NCBI GenBank assembly: GCA_030248135.1
Contig: JASANC010000914.1
Coordinates: forward strand, 1-64,000
DNA length: 64,000 nucleotides
Source: Theristus sp. LFF4_11
Taxonomy: Eukaryota > Nematoda > Chromadorea > Monhysterida > Xyalidae
Direction of reading: 5' to 3'
Both the position numbers and the translations under genes were made by a program. Below are positions 12,825 to 26,600 of this stretch, one piece after another. The notes under the pieces are model-generated. The model ran no database searches and was not told where the DNA came from. It saw nothing but the letters and a program-made list of their open reading frames with translations. Numbering within the stretch: position 1 is the stretch's first letter; each line of letters opens with the position of its first letter.

Positions 12825-13305
12825 CTATTGCGGCCTGCGAAATTCCGGCCCGAAGAGTTGCAGCCCGTTCATTTCGGCCCGATAACTCCGGTCCGGCGAA
12901 TTTTCCCTAGCATGAACGACTCGGAGGAATGATTTTTTTTTGCATTCCGCTTCGCATACGTATTCCGCCGCCAGTTATCGCAATCGCAGGCAGATATAAA
13001 AATGATTGCAAAAATAAAAACAAATCAGCCAAATCTGATCCTAAAACTAAGCAAACTTGTTGAAGGTCTCCTAAGCCAAGCTTTTATAAAAAGGCACGTC
13101 GGAAACCTGATTATTTTTTTGTGCCGTGGCCCGTGATTTGCTTGGTTGTAGTCATTTTTGGAGTCATCACAGATCAAGTGGTTTACAAGTGGTTTACTAT
13201 TGAGTGTGTTAAAGAAAAATTCTTAGGACCGGAATCGTCCGGGTCGGAATTCTTCGATCCGGAATTGAACCGGCTAAAATGAGCGGGCCGCCAGGTCGCA
13301 ATTAG
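12825..13305. mobile_element. Putative MITE with GGCCCG/CCGG-rich inverted termini
   Basis: Both ends carry a cluster of related modules (ATTCCGGCCCG, CGGCCCGA, CCGGTCC) in opposite orientation. The left end begins ATTGCGGCCTGCG, and the right end read in reverse complement begins ATTGCGACCTGGCGG. The left reverse complement GGGCCGAAATGAACGGGC matches the right CCGGCTAAAATGAGCGGGC closely. The AT-rich centre of roughly 300 bp has no transposase frame. The exact boundaries and target duplication are not clear. Confidence 0.5.
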
Positions 13306-15115
13306 AGAGCCACAATTGAACACACGCCTGCGTGAATCGGTGCAAGTGGGCGGAATTTTGTATTATCGGATTTCGGATTTCACACTCATTGCCATTCCGG
13401 GACTTATGAAGGTTCGCGTACAAGTTGTTTGGACTAAAAACGAAAACAGCGTGGCAAAATGATCGATGGATGTTCTTTTCAGCCATGGATTTAGCTGTCT
13501 GATGATAACGACTAGCGCAGTATTCTTGTCTGACGCAGCTATACTGTAAGTTTGCAAGACCTGCTAAAAATAACGTTCACCTTTCATGACGAAAAACGCA
13601 ACGGTATTTCTCATTTTTACACTGTGGTGTGTGCACTTTCCACATCAAAACACCCAGTGACACATCGCCAGTCACCACCTTGGTATTGCTGAGAGCGCAA
13701 TTAACTAAAACGTGTTAACGAAAGCAACTTTTGCTTATTCCGAAAACCTTTTTGCAACTTGCCAAAACGAACGCTGCATACCGCGTTCATAGGTTTTTAT
13801 GGGCTATAAAGCTGTGTGGAGGAAATAGTTTCGCGCAAATGCAATTTTGCTGCAGCGCCGACAAAACGAACACATGCCGTCCCCGACTTTGATTATATTT
13901 TCCAGCGGTTTTTTTGCATGAAAGGAGCCATGGCTTGCCACGGATGCTGAAACATGATAACGCTTGCGTAGCCGAAACCTGTTAATGGTGGAAACTTTTC
14001 GTAGTGTAATATAATAATATTACATGCAGCAAAACATGTCAGCGTCCAACATCTGAAATTGCAATTATTTTATCACCGACTGCATGAAACATCGTTGAAG
14101 CCAATACCTTATATGCCATCCATCCATTTTATTTATCAATTTTATTCCGCGGAAAGCAGGAAAGTCCAAAAACTACATGTGGCACGGAGATAAGTACCCA
14201 TATGCCGATAACCTGTCCATTCACCACGTAAAAAAATTCCTCGCTGTCGGAAGCGGGTGAATAACGGCATCAGGGGGTTTAGGTAGCGGTTATGCCAGAA
14301 AGAAATGATTCAATTAGTTTTCCGTTGCTGGCGGCACTGAACGCGAAAGGAAAGGGAACAAAAAACGACAAAAAATACGCATGTTCACAAACTTTAGCTT
14401 GTTCTGGCAAATAATTTTTACTGTTCATGAAGAACCGACATAATTATTTTTGCACATGCAGAATGTAACTATGAGCAATAGGTGACCAGTAAAAAAACAG
14501 AAACAAGCTGTATTGGATTTTTTGGAACACAAATGATTGCCAAATTCATCAAAACCCCCGTGATTTTCAATTAAAACGATTAATTCGGTAAATTATTGCG
14601 CATGCCGTTACGCAGTACATGTATTTTGTGCACTTTTTGACAACACAATATTTTTCTGGTGAAAACAGAAAGAATCTTGCTTATAAAGAATCCAAATAAT
14701 TTCCCTTTGTTTAAAATATTGGTTTGCTCGGCTACACAATAGTATGTAATAAATAAGGGTATCTTACTAAAGATTTTACGGTAATATCTAGATAATTCAA
14801 CAACCGCAGATTAAGCAACTAGTAAACTAATATATTTTTGATCGGCACACACTTGTGAACGTTTTCAACGTGTGTTACCAGATACATGTAGAAGCTGCAC
14901 TTAGCTGTATCAAATTCACTGCTCATGCGGAAACCAGCAATCTAATATAGCCACAAGCAAAACATATACAGCTAACCCATAAAGCAGAAACGAAACTAGC
15001 GCTGTATTGTTGGATGTTGTCGAACACAAATGCCGTCCACAATTCATCAAAAAACGCTTGATGGAAGTACGCGCGTTGTGTTGTGGACGGTGGTGTTTTT
15101 TTGCGGGTCAAAATA

Positions 15116-15663
15116 CAGGGTGAGCCAAAAAAGGTTCCAACTTCAAAATGCTCTCACTGGCTTGTGCTGAGATGTTTCGAGCTAAAAATTTGAACACTAT
15201 TATTGTGGGTTTATTCAAACGTGTCCTGGCTAAAATGACGTCATTTGCTTTAAAAACGCCCGTTTGTCAAAGTACAGGCACTAAAATGTCAGTTTGATGT
15301 GACTGATTCGACATTCACCATATATTTGTTTCCGGGAAGAAATCGGCTAAACGAAAAATCTGGTTTGCTGTGAACGGCAAGCGTATGCTTGGCGAAACAT
15401 GACGTCATTTCAGTGGGACACGTTTGAAAAAATAGACCATAGTGCACTTTGGGAAGCTTTTCTGACCAATTTTTTGGGTATATCATCTCTATTACTCACA
15501 ACAGCGATTACACTGTTGAACTGATAAACATGTAAACAAATAAAAATTTAGATCAGAATAAACCTCTCGAAATGTTCTAACAGTGCTCCACATTTTAAGT
15601 CATAAGGTCTCAAAACAAACCAGTGAAAGCATTATTAAGTTGGAACTTTTTTAGTTCACCCTG
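15116..15663. mobile_element. TA-flanked mariner-type remnant, CAGGGTGA termini
   Basis: Left end CAGGGTGAGCCAAAAAAGG and right end (reverse complement) CAGGGTGAACTAAAAAAGT are inverted repeats. The similarity continues imperfectly for about 60 bases (shared TTCCAACTT, ATGCTNTCACTGG). TA lies directly outside each end. The 548 bp element has no intact transposase and is a non-autonomous or deleted copy. Confidence 0.75.
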
Positions 15664-15907
15664 TAGTTATCATGCGAATGCACGAGCGAGCGCCAGCGAG
15701 CGGACAGCGCACAACGAGCAGTTAGTTATCCTCTCGCGCGCTTTTTTCAAATTTACTCGCTGCCTCATATAAGCTAACCCGTTCCTGTGCACACGAAACG
15801 AACATCCAAAGTTCTGTTTGGAGCAGCGAAAAAATTTTTATCGGACCACATTTCATACGCTTTAGACACGAAAAATTTAAAACAGTGTTACTTATTTTTG
15901 TATCTAC

Positions 15908-15913
15908 TTTATT
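15908..15913 (-). terminator. Candidate poly(A) signal of the DUF1647 gene
   Basis: AATAAA on the minus strand lies about 220 bases beyond the stop codon at 16135, a normal spacing for a 3' UTR. It is supported by the hexamer alone. Confidence 0.3.
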
Positions 15914-16134
15914 TTTTTGGTGCGGTGTGCGTGCCGTGGCGCTAAACTGCTACGAGAACGTGAGGCAGTGTGACTCGTTGGACAGAATTAGGGCACGAAC
16001 CGAAACTCACAAGTCTCTTTTTTACTCAAATTACCGGTACTATTTTACTCAAATTTTACTAAAATTCAAAACTTACAGAAATTTCACTTTACTTAATGAA
16101 TTTTTTTTCGCAAATTGTTATGACAAAATACAAG

Positions 16135-18130
16135 TCACGAAATCGTTCTGCACAACTCTGGTGGAAACGTATCGATCAGTTGTCGCGTACTAGCGAAGTT
16201 CAGGAACCTTTTCCCCGTGCCCATCAGCAGATATCGAGATTCATTGAATCGGTGCTCATTGGCAAGCAAAATATTGATTGCTGATTGGTCAAATCGATGG
16301 CAACCGGCGTGCGCGCGAAAGTGATCTGCGTGAAAGCTGCACTCGATACTGATGGAGGGGCTTGGTGACATGCAGCCGGGCTCAAGGGCACACAGTAGCC
16401 ACCTGGAATGTGTTTTTGTGGTAAGAAAGAATAAGTGGCTTTATTTTAAATGGAGTGTCGTTGGTTTACTCATCAATTGTATTGTACACAGTGACAGCAG
16501 ATTTTGAAAAGAGCGTTAAACAATAGTTCCGAACTGGTGGTGGCTACTCCAAATCAGCAGTTTGATTCACTGAAACGTTTGTTCGCGCAAATACAGCTGT
16601 AACAACTGCCGTGATCAGCGTTCTGCAATTAAACGCACACGCAGCCAATGATCGCGCAACCCACCACGACAGCAGCATTCGCGACTGTGCCGTCCTCACA
16701 ATGAATTGCTGCGTCGCGCCACCATGCCCGATCGTTTTCGACTTTTCCACATCGGTCGGCAAGAATTCGTACATGCCTGGAGATTTGTTGTATTTGCAGT
16801 TTTGATTCAACCTCGGTCACATCTCGTTGTTGTCAGACATGAATTGTGCATTCCATTCAGCCCATCAATCACCCAAATGGCACGCGAATGTGCCTGTTTA
16901 CCGGTGTGCGTCACTGCGTACGTGCTCAACGCCATGTGCAACGTCAAAAAGTACGACAGCTGCCGCTGCTCCACCGATTCATAAAGCTCGCTGGCTTTGA
17001 TGCCGCCGTGATAGCGGACGCTGGTGTCCGCCCACCAAAAGCCGCGCGGAAACTCGTTGAAAACAGTCTGGAACGTGCAGAGATGCTGTGAAACACAGTT
17101 TCATTGAACAACATCATCAGCTCCCCGAACCAGCAGATCAAATGACCGTGTGCAAAACTGCGATTTACGGAACGCGGTCTCTGCTGATGCAGAAACAACC
17201 TAGATTATATTTTGTAGCCAACCGAAAGAACACAAGGAAAGTGCTGTTTGCTAATAGTCAAAATGGTGGTGTTTCACTTCAAGAATCCTCATTCATGGAA
17301 TGTGAAGGCTGGCGTCGCGTGACGCGGCGTCACATTGCTGCACTTTTATGGAGCAAAAACGTCGCAGCTTCACATGCTAAAGTGACGCCTGCGCTTCAGC
17401 ACCCGTGCATGAATGGGCCTTACAAAACACGGCCAGAAATTACTGCGATAACGATCGGTTTCCACCGATAGTGGAACAGGTTCTTCGTGTCTGCCGGCCA
17501 ATGTTGTGGCTCGAATCGTCGATACACTAAATTACAGATCAGTTGCAGCTGCAGTCTCTGTCCTGCCGAGAGACCGATGTCGTAAAACACGATCGTCACA
17601 TTCGGCCATCGGTGCTGCGCGGAGCCGATTCCTCGCAGCAGTTCGTCGAAATGGTTCGAAGACGACGCCATGATCACCGGTGGCTTTCGGTCGACCTCTC
17701 TAATTTCATTTGTCAAATCGTCGTCGTTTCCATTCGCGAGTAAGCCCAGTTCGGCCAGATAATTCAACGAACCGCAGTTGAACCGAGTCCCTTTCACGGT
17801 CACATTATAGTGATAACAAAGATTGTAGCGTCGATTAGTCGCTGGATGTACGCACTCGCAAGCGGGATCGATGGATTCGGCTAAAGGTCGCAGTGAATTT
17901 GGTCCGGTTGGCAATGGTGGAGGTTGGGCCCTTTTCAATGGGGCAAATTTTGGCCACAATATCGGCACGGATGAGCTGTTTTGACTGGATAAACTCGCCA
18001 GTAGATCATCGGATTTTTGTTTGAATGAGTTTGCGGAGTGTTTGATGTAGAGAAACAATGTTACCACTAGAAATATTGAAAGGCCAGATCGGAGAGAAAG
18101 ACTCAGTTTGCGTGTGCACACAGGCAGCAT
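16135..18130 (-). CDS. Type II membrane protein with DUF1647 (glycosyltransferase-like) domain
   Basis: Four exons, 18130-17444, 17067-16902, 16776-16665 and 16402-16135, join in phase (0, 1, 2) into 410 residues. A short basic cytoplasmic tail is followed by a single membrane segment (about 16-30) and a Pro/Ser stem, the layout of Golgi glycosyltransferases. The luminal part has CECVHP (91-96), then PPVIMASSSNH (about 150-160), VTIVFYDIGLS (about 178-188), YRWKPIVIA, WWADTSVR (240-247), YEFLPTD, and CHRFDQSAINILL near the C-terminus. These match my recollection of the DUF1647 family, common in nematodes and also found in other invertebrates. Enzymatic activity is inferred from fold-like motifs only. 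The C-terminal residues after GTGKR are poorly conserved-looking, so a further 3' exon cannot be ruled out. The gene is on the same strand as its neighbours on both sides. Confidence 0.82.
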
Positions 18131-20490
18131 TTCTGAACATTAAATTAGGCTATACCAGTTTAATGTCGCATTTTAACAGCGTTCACAGATAAATGAGTCA
18201 GCTGGATTGGCTGGTCAATGGCTTTTTCTGTTTAGTTTTAGCTGCGGTTCGGGAGAATTCGCAGCTGCGCTGCAGTTCAAATTTGTAAATCAAAGTCAAA
18301 CTTTAGTGTCAGCTGATGAATTTTATTACTACTTTGCAAACACCAAACTTCACGCTGATCTGATGCTGCTCTTTTCAACACTGCGTAAAAAATGCGCAAA
18401 CTTTATGTAGCTGGAAATTGGTAGAGGTCGCCTGGCAACTCGATCGAACAAATATGGAAATAATATGAAATTACTTGGCTGCAATGGGTCTCTACGGCTA
18501 GATCCCGCCACCCTCATTATATGCTTTGCATTTTTGTTCTGTTCCAATTGATCGGTGTCACATATACTGAGATACGGGTCTCGACACGGTCGAATTTAAC
18601 TTTCAAAACCGACAAGGTGCACTGTATATTCATTTTAACACCACTTCAACATGGGTTGTTGTGAGGTTTTCATTTTTATTCATCAAATTTTTTAACGCCT
18701 TGGTTCATATTGTGCATATACGGCTGAAACTGTGGCAACAATGTACTCTTGGATTTTTGTTTTCTTCCAAACTCAAATGTTTTTTTTCGACAATTTTGCG
18801 TTTTTACGAATTTTTTTATCCATCGCAACAACTTGTGTCATAATTCTGTATTTTATTCTATTTTCAAATAACGACGACGACATTCAGCACAAAATCTATA
18901 CAAGGAAGAGAAAACAAAAACGTTATTGATCTTTATAAGCTCATGGGAAAAACTTAATATTAGCAAATTTTCTTCCTGAAACTTTTTAAACTCGCAGCTT
19001 TACAAATAAATCGTATCAAAAAAGAGACCGTAAGAGAAAATACCTAAACTTATAAAAATCCATCTGAGAAACACGAGGAAATGTTCGAAACAAATTGATT
19101 TTTGGCTCTAAAACTAGCTAAGGTACAAGAGAAAGATGTATAGGGAATATTTTGTTCAGGAAATAAATAAGTACACACCAATAAAGTTCTCGAGAGGAAA
19201 GAAGAGTTTCTGACTTCTGTGTGCTAAACGTTAAGGTTGACAAAAAATCTAAACAAGAAACACACACACACTAAACACATAGTCAACAGATCAAAAATAT
19301 TGGCATTTGTTGACAACATGAAAATTAAACAAAATTAAGCAGCTTCAGCAAGTTCCACAACTTGATGTCCTTGAAGAAATGTACTTATGACGGCCGAATC
19401 AAAGCTTGATCACCTCAATATTTAGAAATTGACAATTTTCAAAGATGTGAACGATAAATGCAAAAACGAAACCGGGGAACCCATATATGAGGAGTTTTGA
19501 AAATACAACACAGCGCTGGGTAAATTTCGGAAAATTTGCAGTTTTCTACTTTTCTTCTTAAGCTCATGTGGTGGCATGCTTTTTATAAAAACCTGGATTT
19601 TTCTAAAATGCCGGTGTGATTGGCTATCAGCTCCATGTTAAACCAATCAACGAGCTGCCAACATTTGCCAGAAGTACATAAAATTTAGCAGCTGGAAAAT
19701 AGGAGGAACAATAAAAGTTTGCAGCAAAAGCGTGGGTATTAACAAAAGATGTCAAAAAAGAAATGAAATGCGCTTTCAGTGTGTTAAATATTGAAACAAT
19801 TAAAAATATTAACGAGACAACCGGATGTACAACATCAAAAGCCTGGAAAGAAAAGAAAGTTTGTTATAAGCAAAACGTAATTAATTTTAAACCGTGTTTT
19901 CGCTCACCACCAGAAAAAAAATAAATACAAATGTAATCAAATCACAGTTCTTCAACAAAAATGGGCCAAAATACAACAAATTGGCTTGACAAAATTTTTT
20001 TTGACTCTTCTTGACAAACGTTTCAAGCTATTGCAATATTATTTCGTTTGATGGCACTACTGAGCAAATTATTGAACATTAAAATTATGCGTAATGTATT
20101 GACACATTTTGTTTGTTGACATTTCAGTCTACTAGAGGAAGACTAAAAACTTCCTTAAACCAAGGAAAATAGAAAGAAAAACTGAACCGATTATTTTTTG
20201 AAACATGAATTAAATTCAAATGCTTGTTTACAGAGTACCAGAAAAATAATACTCAGTTAACATCAATACTTTGGTGAAGCTAGAAAGTATGCCGAAAATT
20301 AAAACGGCATACATTTTGACCCAGCGTATGACAGAGACACACAGAATAAATGCAGTACTAAGAATAATACTAAAATAAAAAATATTTTACCAGGGAGAGC
20401 TAATATTTTACTGTTTGTTGGTAAAAATCCTTGCCTGAACCATAAAAACACAAAAGTTAAACAAAACTGAATGAAAAAAAAGCTGCGACT
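18131..20490. other. Intergenic region between spalt 3' end and the DUF1647 gene
   Basis: This AT-rich stretch must include the 3' UTR of the spalt gene and the promoter of the DUF1647 gene. It contains one CCAAT-type palindrome (19616-19652). Short frames such as 18661-18929 are T-rich and hydrophobic by composition and do not look coding. Confidence 0.5.
19616..19652. repeat. CCAAT-armed palindrome
   Basis: The arms GTGATTGGCT and ACCAATCAACG are inverted around a short loop. It is a member of the dispersed family described in the findings. Confidence 0.55.
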
Positions 20491-23400
20491 TCAAGTTTGA
20501 ACCACGGCACTACCACCGTCCGCATTGGCGGACGTTGCCAGATTACTAGTGTTGCCAATCAACCGTGCGGCGCCAGTGTTATTCAAATGCGTCTTCAAAT
20601 GTTCCTGTAGTTCGGTGGTGTTGGCGCTCTTCTGACCACACACCGAGCACATTGTCTGCCAGACCAACAGGTCCAGCGGTCTGCCGGCAGCGCCCGTCGT
20701 ACCTGCCAGACCCGCGGCCAGTAGTGCCGCCGGCGGTAGAGCGGTCGGCGAAAACGGGCCGTATGGTGAGAACGGGGACAGCTGCGGGAATGCCGCGTGC
20801 GGCGGGTACGCGACGTGATGCGGGTGATGATGCGGTGGTCCACCCAGGAAACCGGTCGGTGGCGGGAGGAAAAACGGCAGAAGCGACGGTCGAGCGCCCG
20901 TTGAGATCAATGGCGGTGCCTGGTTTAGCGGTAAAACGGCACCGATGGTGCCGGATGTGACGACAGTGGTGGCGGGCGATTTGCGCGGCTCATCGGGTGA
21001 AGTTGGTTTTGGCGGTGAAAACAATTGACTGCTTGAGGGTGACAGATGACCGTCCGAAGTGAACGATGGCGGCCCGTCGGCAGGCTGCACTGAGCCGCTG
21101 CCACCGCCGCCGTTCTGGCTGGTTGGCGACGAGCCGACGTCAAAGATGCGCCGGCCACGCCGGTTCTGCTGGTGCCAGACGTGCGTGCCCATGTGCACCT
21201 GCAGGGAAAATGCGACATGAAAAACACAAATAGAAATGTTCGGCAAATGAAAGTGTTTTTTATAATCATTCATCTACAGTCAATGCAATATGAATGTGAA
21301 ACAAATGCATTCTGGTATTTAAATCTGGTTTGTTGATTGGCTGCATCTAGCTGATGAAACCAATCAGTCGGACAATAACTTTGAAAACAACCAATCATCT
21401 GGATTGAAATCTATCATTTAAGGTTGTTTTCCGTATGCAGTTTACGGATAGCAGAAACAACAATACAAAAAATGAAAAACAAAACAAAACAAATAATGGG
21501 AAAGTCAATTTGCCTCCAAATGAACCTTCAGATTTCCCTTGGTCGTGAACGCGCGCCCGCATACGCTGCATTTGAATGGTTTATCACCAGTGTGTGTGCG
21601 CATGTGTATTTGCAGCGCTGAACTGCTGCTGAAGTGTTTATAGCACACGCCACACTGGTGTTTGGAGAGGACTGGCTGTTGTCTAAAAAAGAAATTCAAG
21701 AAGGGTTGTTTATGTTTAATTGTAACGGATGGAGTCAAACTTGCAATTCATGTAGACCAAATGTACGGTATCGATTCGTCCTTGACTGAGAAAAGTGTGT
21801 CAGCATTATTGTCGTCACAACGACATCGGCTGTGCGGTTTGCGCAATGGTGCACAGAGCATTTTTCATTTTTCGGTAATACTCCAAAACAAAAATATTTC
21901 GTTGTTTCCGAAATCACCTTTTTCCATAAATTTTATCCAGCAATAAATCGCCAACCTTGGCGGAGGCGGCTCGGTCTTTGCCCACATCTTTTCAATAGAC
22001 TCCAACGGACTCGGACCGGACAGCGCATCTATGGAGGTGGAGTTGTTCGACATCAGTTCATCTGGACCGGTCACTAAACCCATCTCACGAATGTTTACCA
22101 TTGAAGGCCGCTCATCACCTGTGTAAGTTGAAGTTTGTTTGATTTTTTTCTTACTTTTCACATACAAAGTTTTCGGTTTCAGATTAACAATTATTTAACG
22201 GTTTGAATAAGCATGTTTCATTGGATCTAACCTGCGCTGTTTATTCGTTCCAACAGCGACTTGCCGCTGCTTGCATTGCTATTCGCAGGCTTGTTTTGCT
22301 GATGATCTAACTGCTGTTTCTCCTTTGAGTTCTGCTGCAACATCAACGATCGAAGTCCGTACGGGCTGTTTGTCGCAGAACTTGTTCTCGCGATTGCTTC
22401 CATGAAGTTGCGCTGTTGCAGTGCGAGGAGTTTGTTATTTTGCAGAAAGTCACCGTGATTAGCGTTCGTGGTCGATTTCTCATTGCTGTTCGATTTCGCG
22501 TCTCCATTTGTCTGAGCTTCGGTTTTCCCGTGATCGTTCGAGGGAGGCGATGGTGACATCGACGTAGAGTGGTGTCCATAGTTGTGGTGGTGGCTGTTTT
22601 GGCTGGCAGGATGACACATCACCGGCGTTGTGGTTTCCGCTCGCGCTGCTTCTAGTTCAGAGCCGGATGGCGAAGTATTGGCGCTGCTGCGCGTGTGATC
22701 GACGCTGCGATGATGGCACCGCTGGCGACTGTACGACGCACGCGAATGCTGATTGTTGGGCCCGGAGTGACTCTAGAAGGGAATCGCGATTTTAGTTGGT
22801 TTTGGATTGCTCTCAAGTGGTTGTTGATGTTTGGCAACTTTGATTCACTGGGTTTGATAAATTAGAAAATTTAATGAGAGTTCATTGTATGCATGAATCT
22901 TACAATTATGCACTCAATAAATGGTTAATGATTGATGATGCGAATGATCTAAGATGAATGATATTGTTGTCGTCGCGCATGCTCTAAACTTTTTTACTGT
23001 AAGTTCAAATCAAGTTTACTACATCTACCTTTAACCAATCAGTGTCCTGCACCAGAGAGAAATTGCAGAAATGTACCTGCAAACGACCACCACCGCCGAA
23101 CATGCCATCACCGGACGTCGATGTGGTGACCCCGCGGATCTTGTGCGTTAGCAAATGCTGCTTCATGTTACCCTTCGTTGAGAAGCCACGACCGCACAGT
23201 TCGCATTTGAACGGACGCTCTTTCGTGTGGGATCTATTGGAAAGAATGTTTGGTTTTATTTTTTGGACTCTGAGATAATAAACAGCCGATAATCTTTTTT
23301 CCTTACTGCAGCAACCTGTAATGAATCTCCAGTGCACTGTTACACGCGAACGTCTTGAAGCAAATGTTGCACGTCGTGGTCGCCGCGCGCACGCCCCTGC

Positions 23401-23534
23401 TGCTGCTGCTCATGCTGGTCGTTGACTTTGCCCTGGTTTCGTCTTCCTGACTTGGCGTGGCAGTTTGCAGCTGTTCGTGTGTAAGAGATAACTGTTGTTG
23501 CTGCTGTTGTTGTTTTTGCCATTCTTGCTGTTGC

Positions 23535-23628
<94 letters not shown>

Positions 23629-26600
23629 GCTCAAGTTGACGTTGATGTTCCTCTTGCAACTGTTGCTGTTGCTGTTGTTGTTTCTGGTGATGTTGCTGCT
23701 GTTGCAGCATCAGCTGGTGGAACGGATTCAATGATGGAAGACCTGAAATGACATCGGACCTGGAAGCTCTCTAGGTTTGCTGATGCTACAACAGCTACCC
23801 AGACTATAAGATCTGTCTGTAGTAAAACACCTTCGGCAGTTTTCTGCCTTGTGTCCGTCGCACGGACGAGCCAGGGGCAAAAGTGCAAAAAGGTGAAAAT
23901 AATAATTGTTTTTTTTTTTTGGAGGGGGGGGTGTGAGGGGGGCACACTGAAAAAATGTTTCGCGCCAGAACGTAGTTTAAATATGAATTAAAATAAATTT
24001 TGTTCAGTGAGAAAACATTCTGACTGGTTTTTTCTCAATTTCTAGCACGAATTTGTCGTCAGAATACGTTAAGTTTTTGCTCATAAATCTCGTAATAATA
24101 TGCAGACATATAGTCATAATGAACGTTTGACAGTTTGACATGCAGACACACTTTCACGCCGCTTACCAGGTGGCAAAACGCTGAGGAAAGTCGGTGGCAA
24201 GAGTCCAGCAGCTGACAGTTGAGCTGGCGAATGATTTGAATGGATTAGTTCGTTTTTTATGTGGCAATTCGGCAGTTTACTATTATTTATTTCGTTATTT
24301 GAGCTGCCCGCATTGGAAGAGACGACACAAGCGTTCGGTTTAGCATCAGGCTCGGATACAGGCGAATGCATCATCAGATTTTGAGCGGGGCTTATTGACG
24401 GTTTTTGATTTTCAGCCGAGGCGGGGGTTTTGGTAAGATTTGTGGGATTATCGCTGGTGCTGCTCGATTCAGTGCGTTCATTGTTTAATGAAGTCGTCTG
24501 TTTTTCGGAGTTGTTTGTGCTGATTTCCAGTGGACTGACTAGATTGTGAACGGAGTGCGGCGTTGATTTGGGTGGCATCAGTTGGTGACTGTGGGCTAGA
24601 GGATGCAAGCATTCACCATGGCTGACTGCGATTTGTGCCGCTGCATGCGCGGCAGCGTCAGCGTGAACCTGAAATAGAACATTACTTGGAATTGTTGAGG
24701 TTCAAATAGGAAAGCATATTAACTTCTGAAATTGTGGGACATTGAGTTAATGAAATGAATAAGCAGGACAGGCAGCTGAAAATGGACCAACGCCAGACTA
24801 CTTCAAAATTTGCCATGCACAATAATTGGCGGCATCAGTGGCAATCTAACCAATCAGCACTGTCAAGTCAACTCCGCCCAATCAGTAAGCTACGTTTATA
24901 TCGCGAATGACCTGCATATGTTGCTGCATGATTATCAGATTCCCGAAACGTTTCTGACAGATTGGACACTGATGATGATGATAGGGCGGCGATGCAGCGT
25001 GATGATTCGCAAACGAAGGTGCGTGATGCGCGGTTGATGGAAACTGATGCGTTTGATAGTGATTGGGAGGCCGAAATGGGACCGGGTGTTTCGCTCGATG
25101 GACGCCCATGTGCGTTTTTAGGTTGCCCTTCGTCGTGAACGCACGAGAGCACAGTTTGCAACGGAACGGCCGTTCGCCTTGAATGGTACACAGGTTTTAG
25201 AAGTGCCATGAAACTCGTGTATGCCGTTAGTGAGATCCAAACACTCAGTCGATTGAAGTGTGAAATGCGAATTCGAACACTCCCAACCAACCAGTGTGCG
25301 TGCGATAGTGCATCTGAAGCGCTGACTTGCAGCTGAGTATTCGTCGACAAATCAGACATTGGTTCGGATCTGAGGGTGCTGGAATCGGGTTGTTACCGAC
25401 GATAGCCCTGACTTTCGCCATCTCATCCGTCTGGTTCACCTCCATCAGTTGCTCCCAATCGTCGTCGCTGGCTAAAGAATTCAAGTTTTCCTTTTTTATT
25501 TTGTATGCTTATTTAAAGATGATGTTATTGCAACTTGCAAGTCTGTGTCAAATGCACAAAGTAAAATGAGAAATGGAGAATGAAATGAAAAAACGATGGG
25601 TGTGCTACGAACAATTCATCAGCACATCATCTGGTGAACTTGGTCGCGAGCGACGAAACATGCGACCGCTGTTGTTGTTGTTGTCCGTTGATACAAACGG
25701 CTTCAGGTGAGGCGGCGGTGGAATCATGGCCTGAAGAAGACAATGCTTTTGTGCAAGACAAATTATACATAGACTACAGGGTGTTGACTGGGTAGGTGTT
25801 TGACGCGTTATTTCTTGAGTTGTGTTGAACCATATATTCAATAAAATTTTAGACAGTTTTTCAGAAAGACTTTGCTTGAATTTGTGCGGAATTTCAGAAA
25901 AATTCATTTACCTGCACACGAATGACAAAACAAAACACAAAACATTGATTTCAGCACGCAACTTCTTGTTTGGTTTGGTACCGGCGCGAAACATTAGCTT
26001 GTACGCAGCCGAATCGTTGCATGCATGAATACGAAATGTTTGAGATTTGTTCGTTTTTGTTTTTCATATTTGCCTGCCACATTCGTATTCATCATGCCAG
26101 CGTACATGCGCGAGAAGGCGGTTTTGGCCGTCATGGATAGGTGCAAGCGATGCATGGAGGCTCATGGTGGACACTTTGAGAAATTTAATTGAGTTGACTG
26201 TTGTCGGTGTTGTTGATGTTTGCTATTATCGCCACACACATTTTTAAGTGTTCTTTTAAATGTTTGCATTGAGTGTTGTCCTTTATGTTCAGTGGTATCG
26301 TGTGATCTGCTATTTTCTTGTCCATTTTTGAAACTTTTTTGTGTTTTGTTCTGTCATTCGTGTGCATGTAAATAATTGGTCTGAAATTTTGCATAAATCT
26401 AAGTTAAGTCTTCCTAAATTTTTTTTAGAAATGGTTCAATACAACTCGAGCGTCAACTACTACCATACTTCTACTACTACCATACTAGAACAATACCACT
26501 ACTTTTGAAACACCCTGTAGAAGATAGATAAATAATAGATAAGCGAGATTTCAACTGATTGGCTATTTGTAACCTCGATATAGTTTTTATATATAACTCG

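Larger units (their letters stand above)
12610..16134. other. Intergenic region between the GPCR and the DUF1647 gene
   Basis: The upstream half is the 5' flank of the GPCR gene and the lower end is the 3' flank of the DUF1647 gene. It contains a GC-rich inverted-repeat element (12825-13305) and a CAGGGTG-type transposon remnant (15116-15663). The rest is AT-rich with no supportable coding exon. The GTG-initiated frame at 15885-16193 lacks an ATG and is discussed under findings. Confidence 0.5.

Noticed and set aside
16265..16285. GCTGATTGG sequence as a palindrome family member
   Set aside because: It lies in a coding exon and encodes the conserved DQSAIN motif, so the match is explained by protein sequence.
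20595..20960. Arg-rich frames on both strands
   Set aside because: GC-rich shadow of the Pro/Ala-rich last spalt exon.
23457..23734. Poly-Cys and poly-Leu frames on the + strand
   Set aside because: They are mirror readings of the (TTG)n microsatellite inside the real minus-strand spalt exon.
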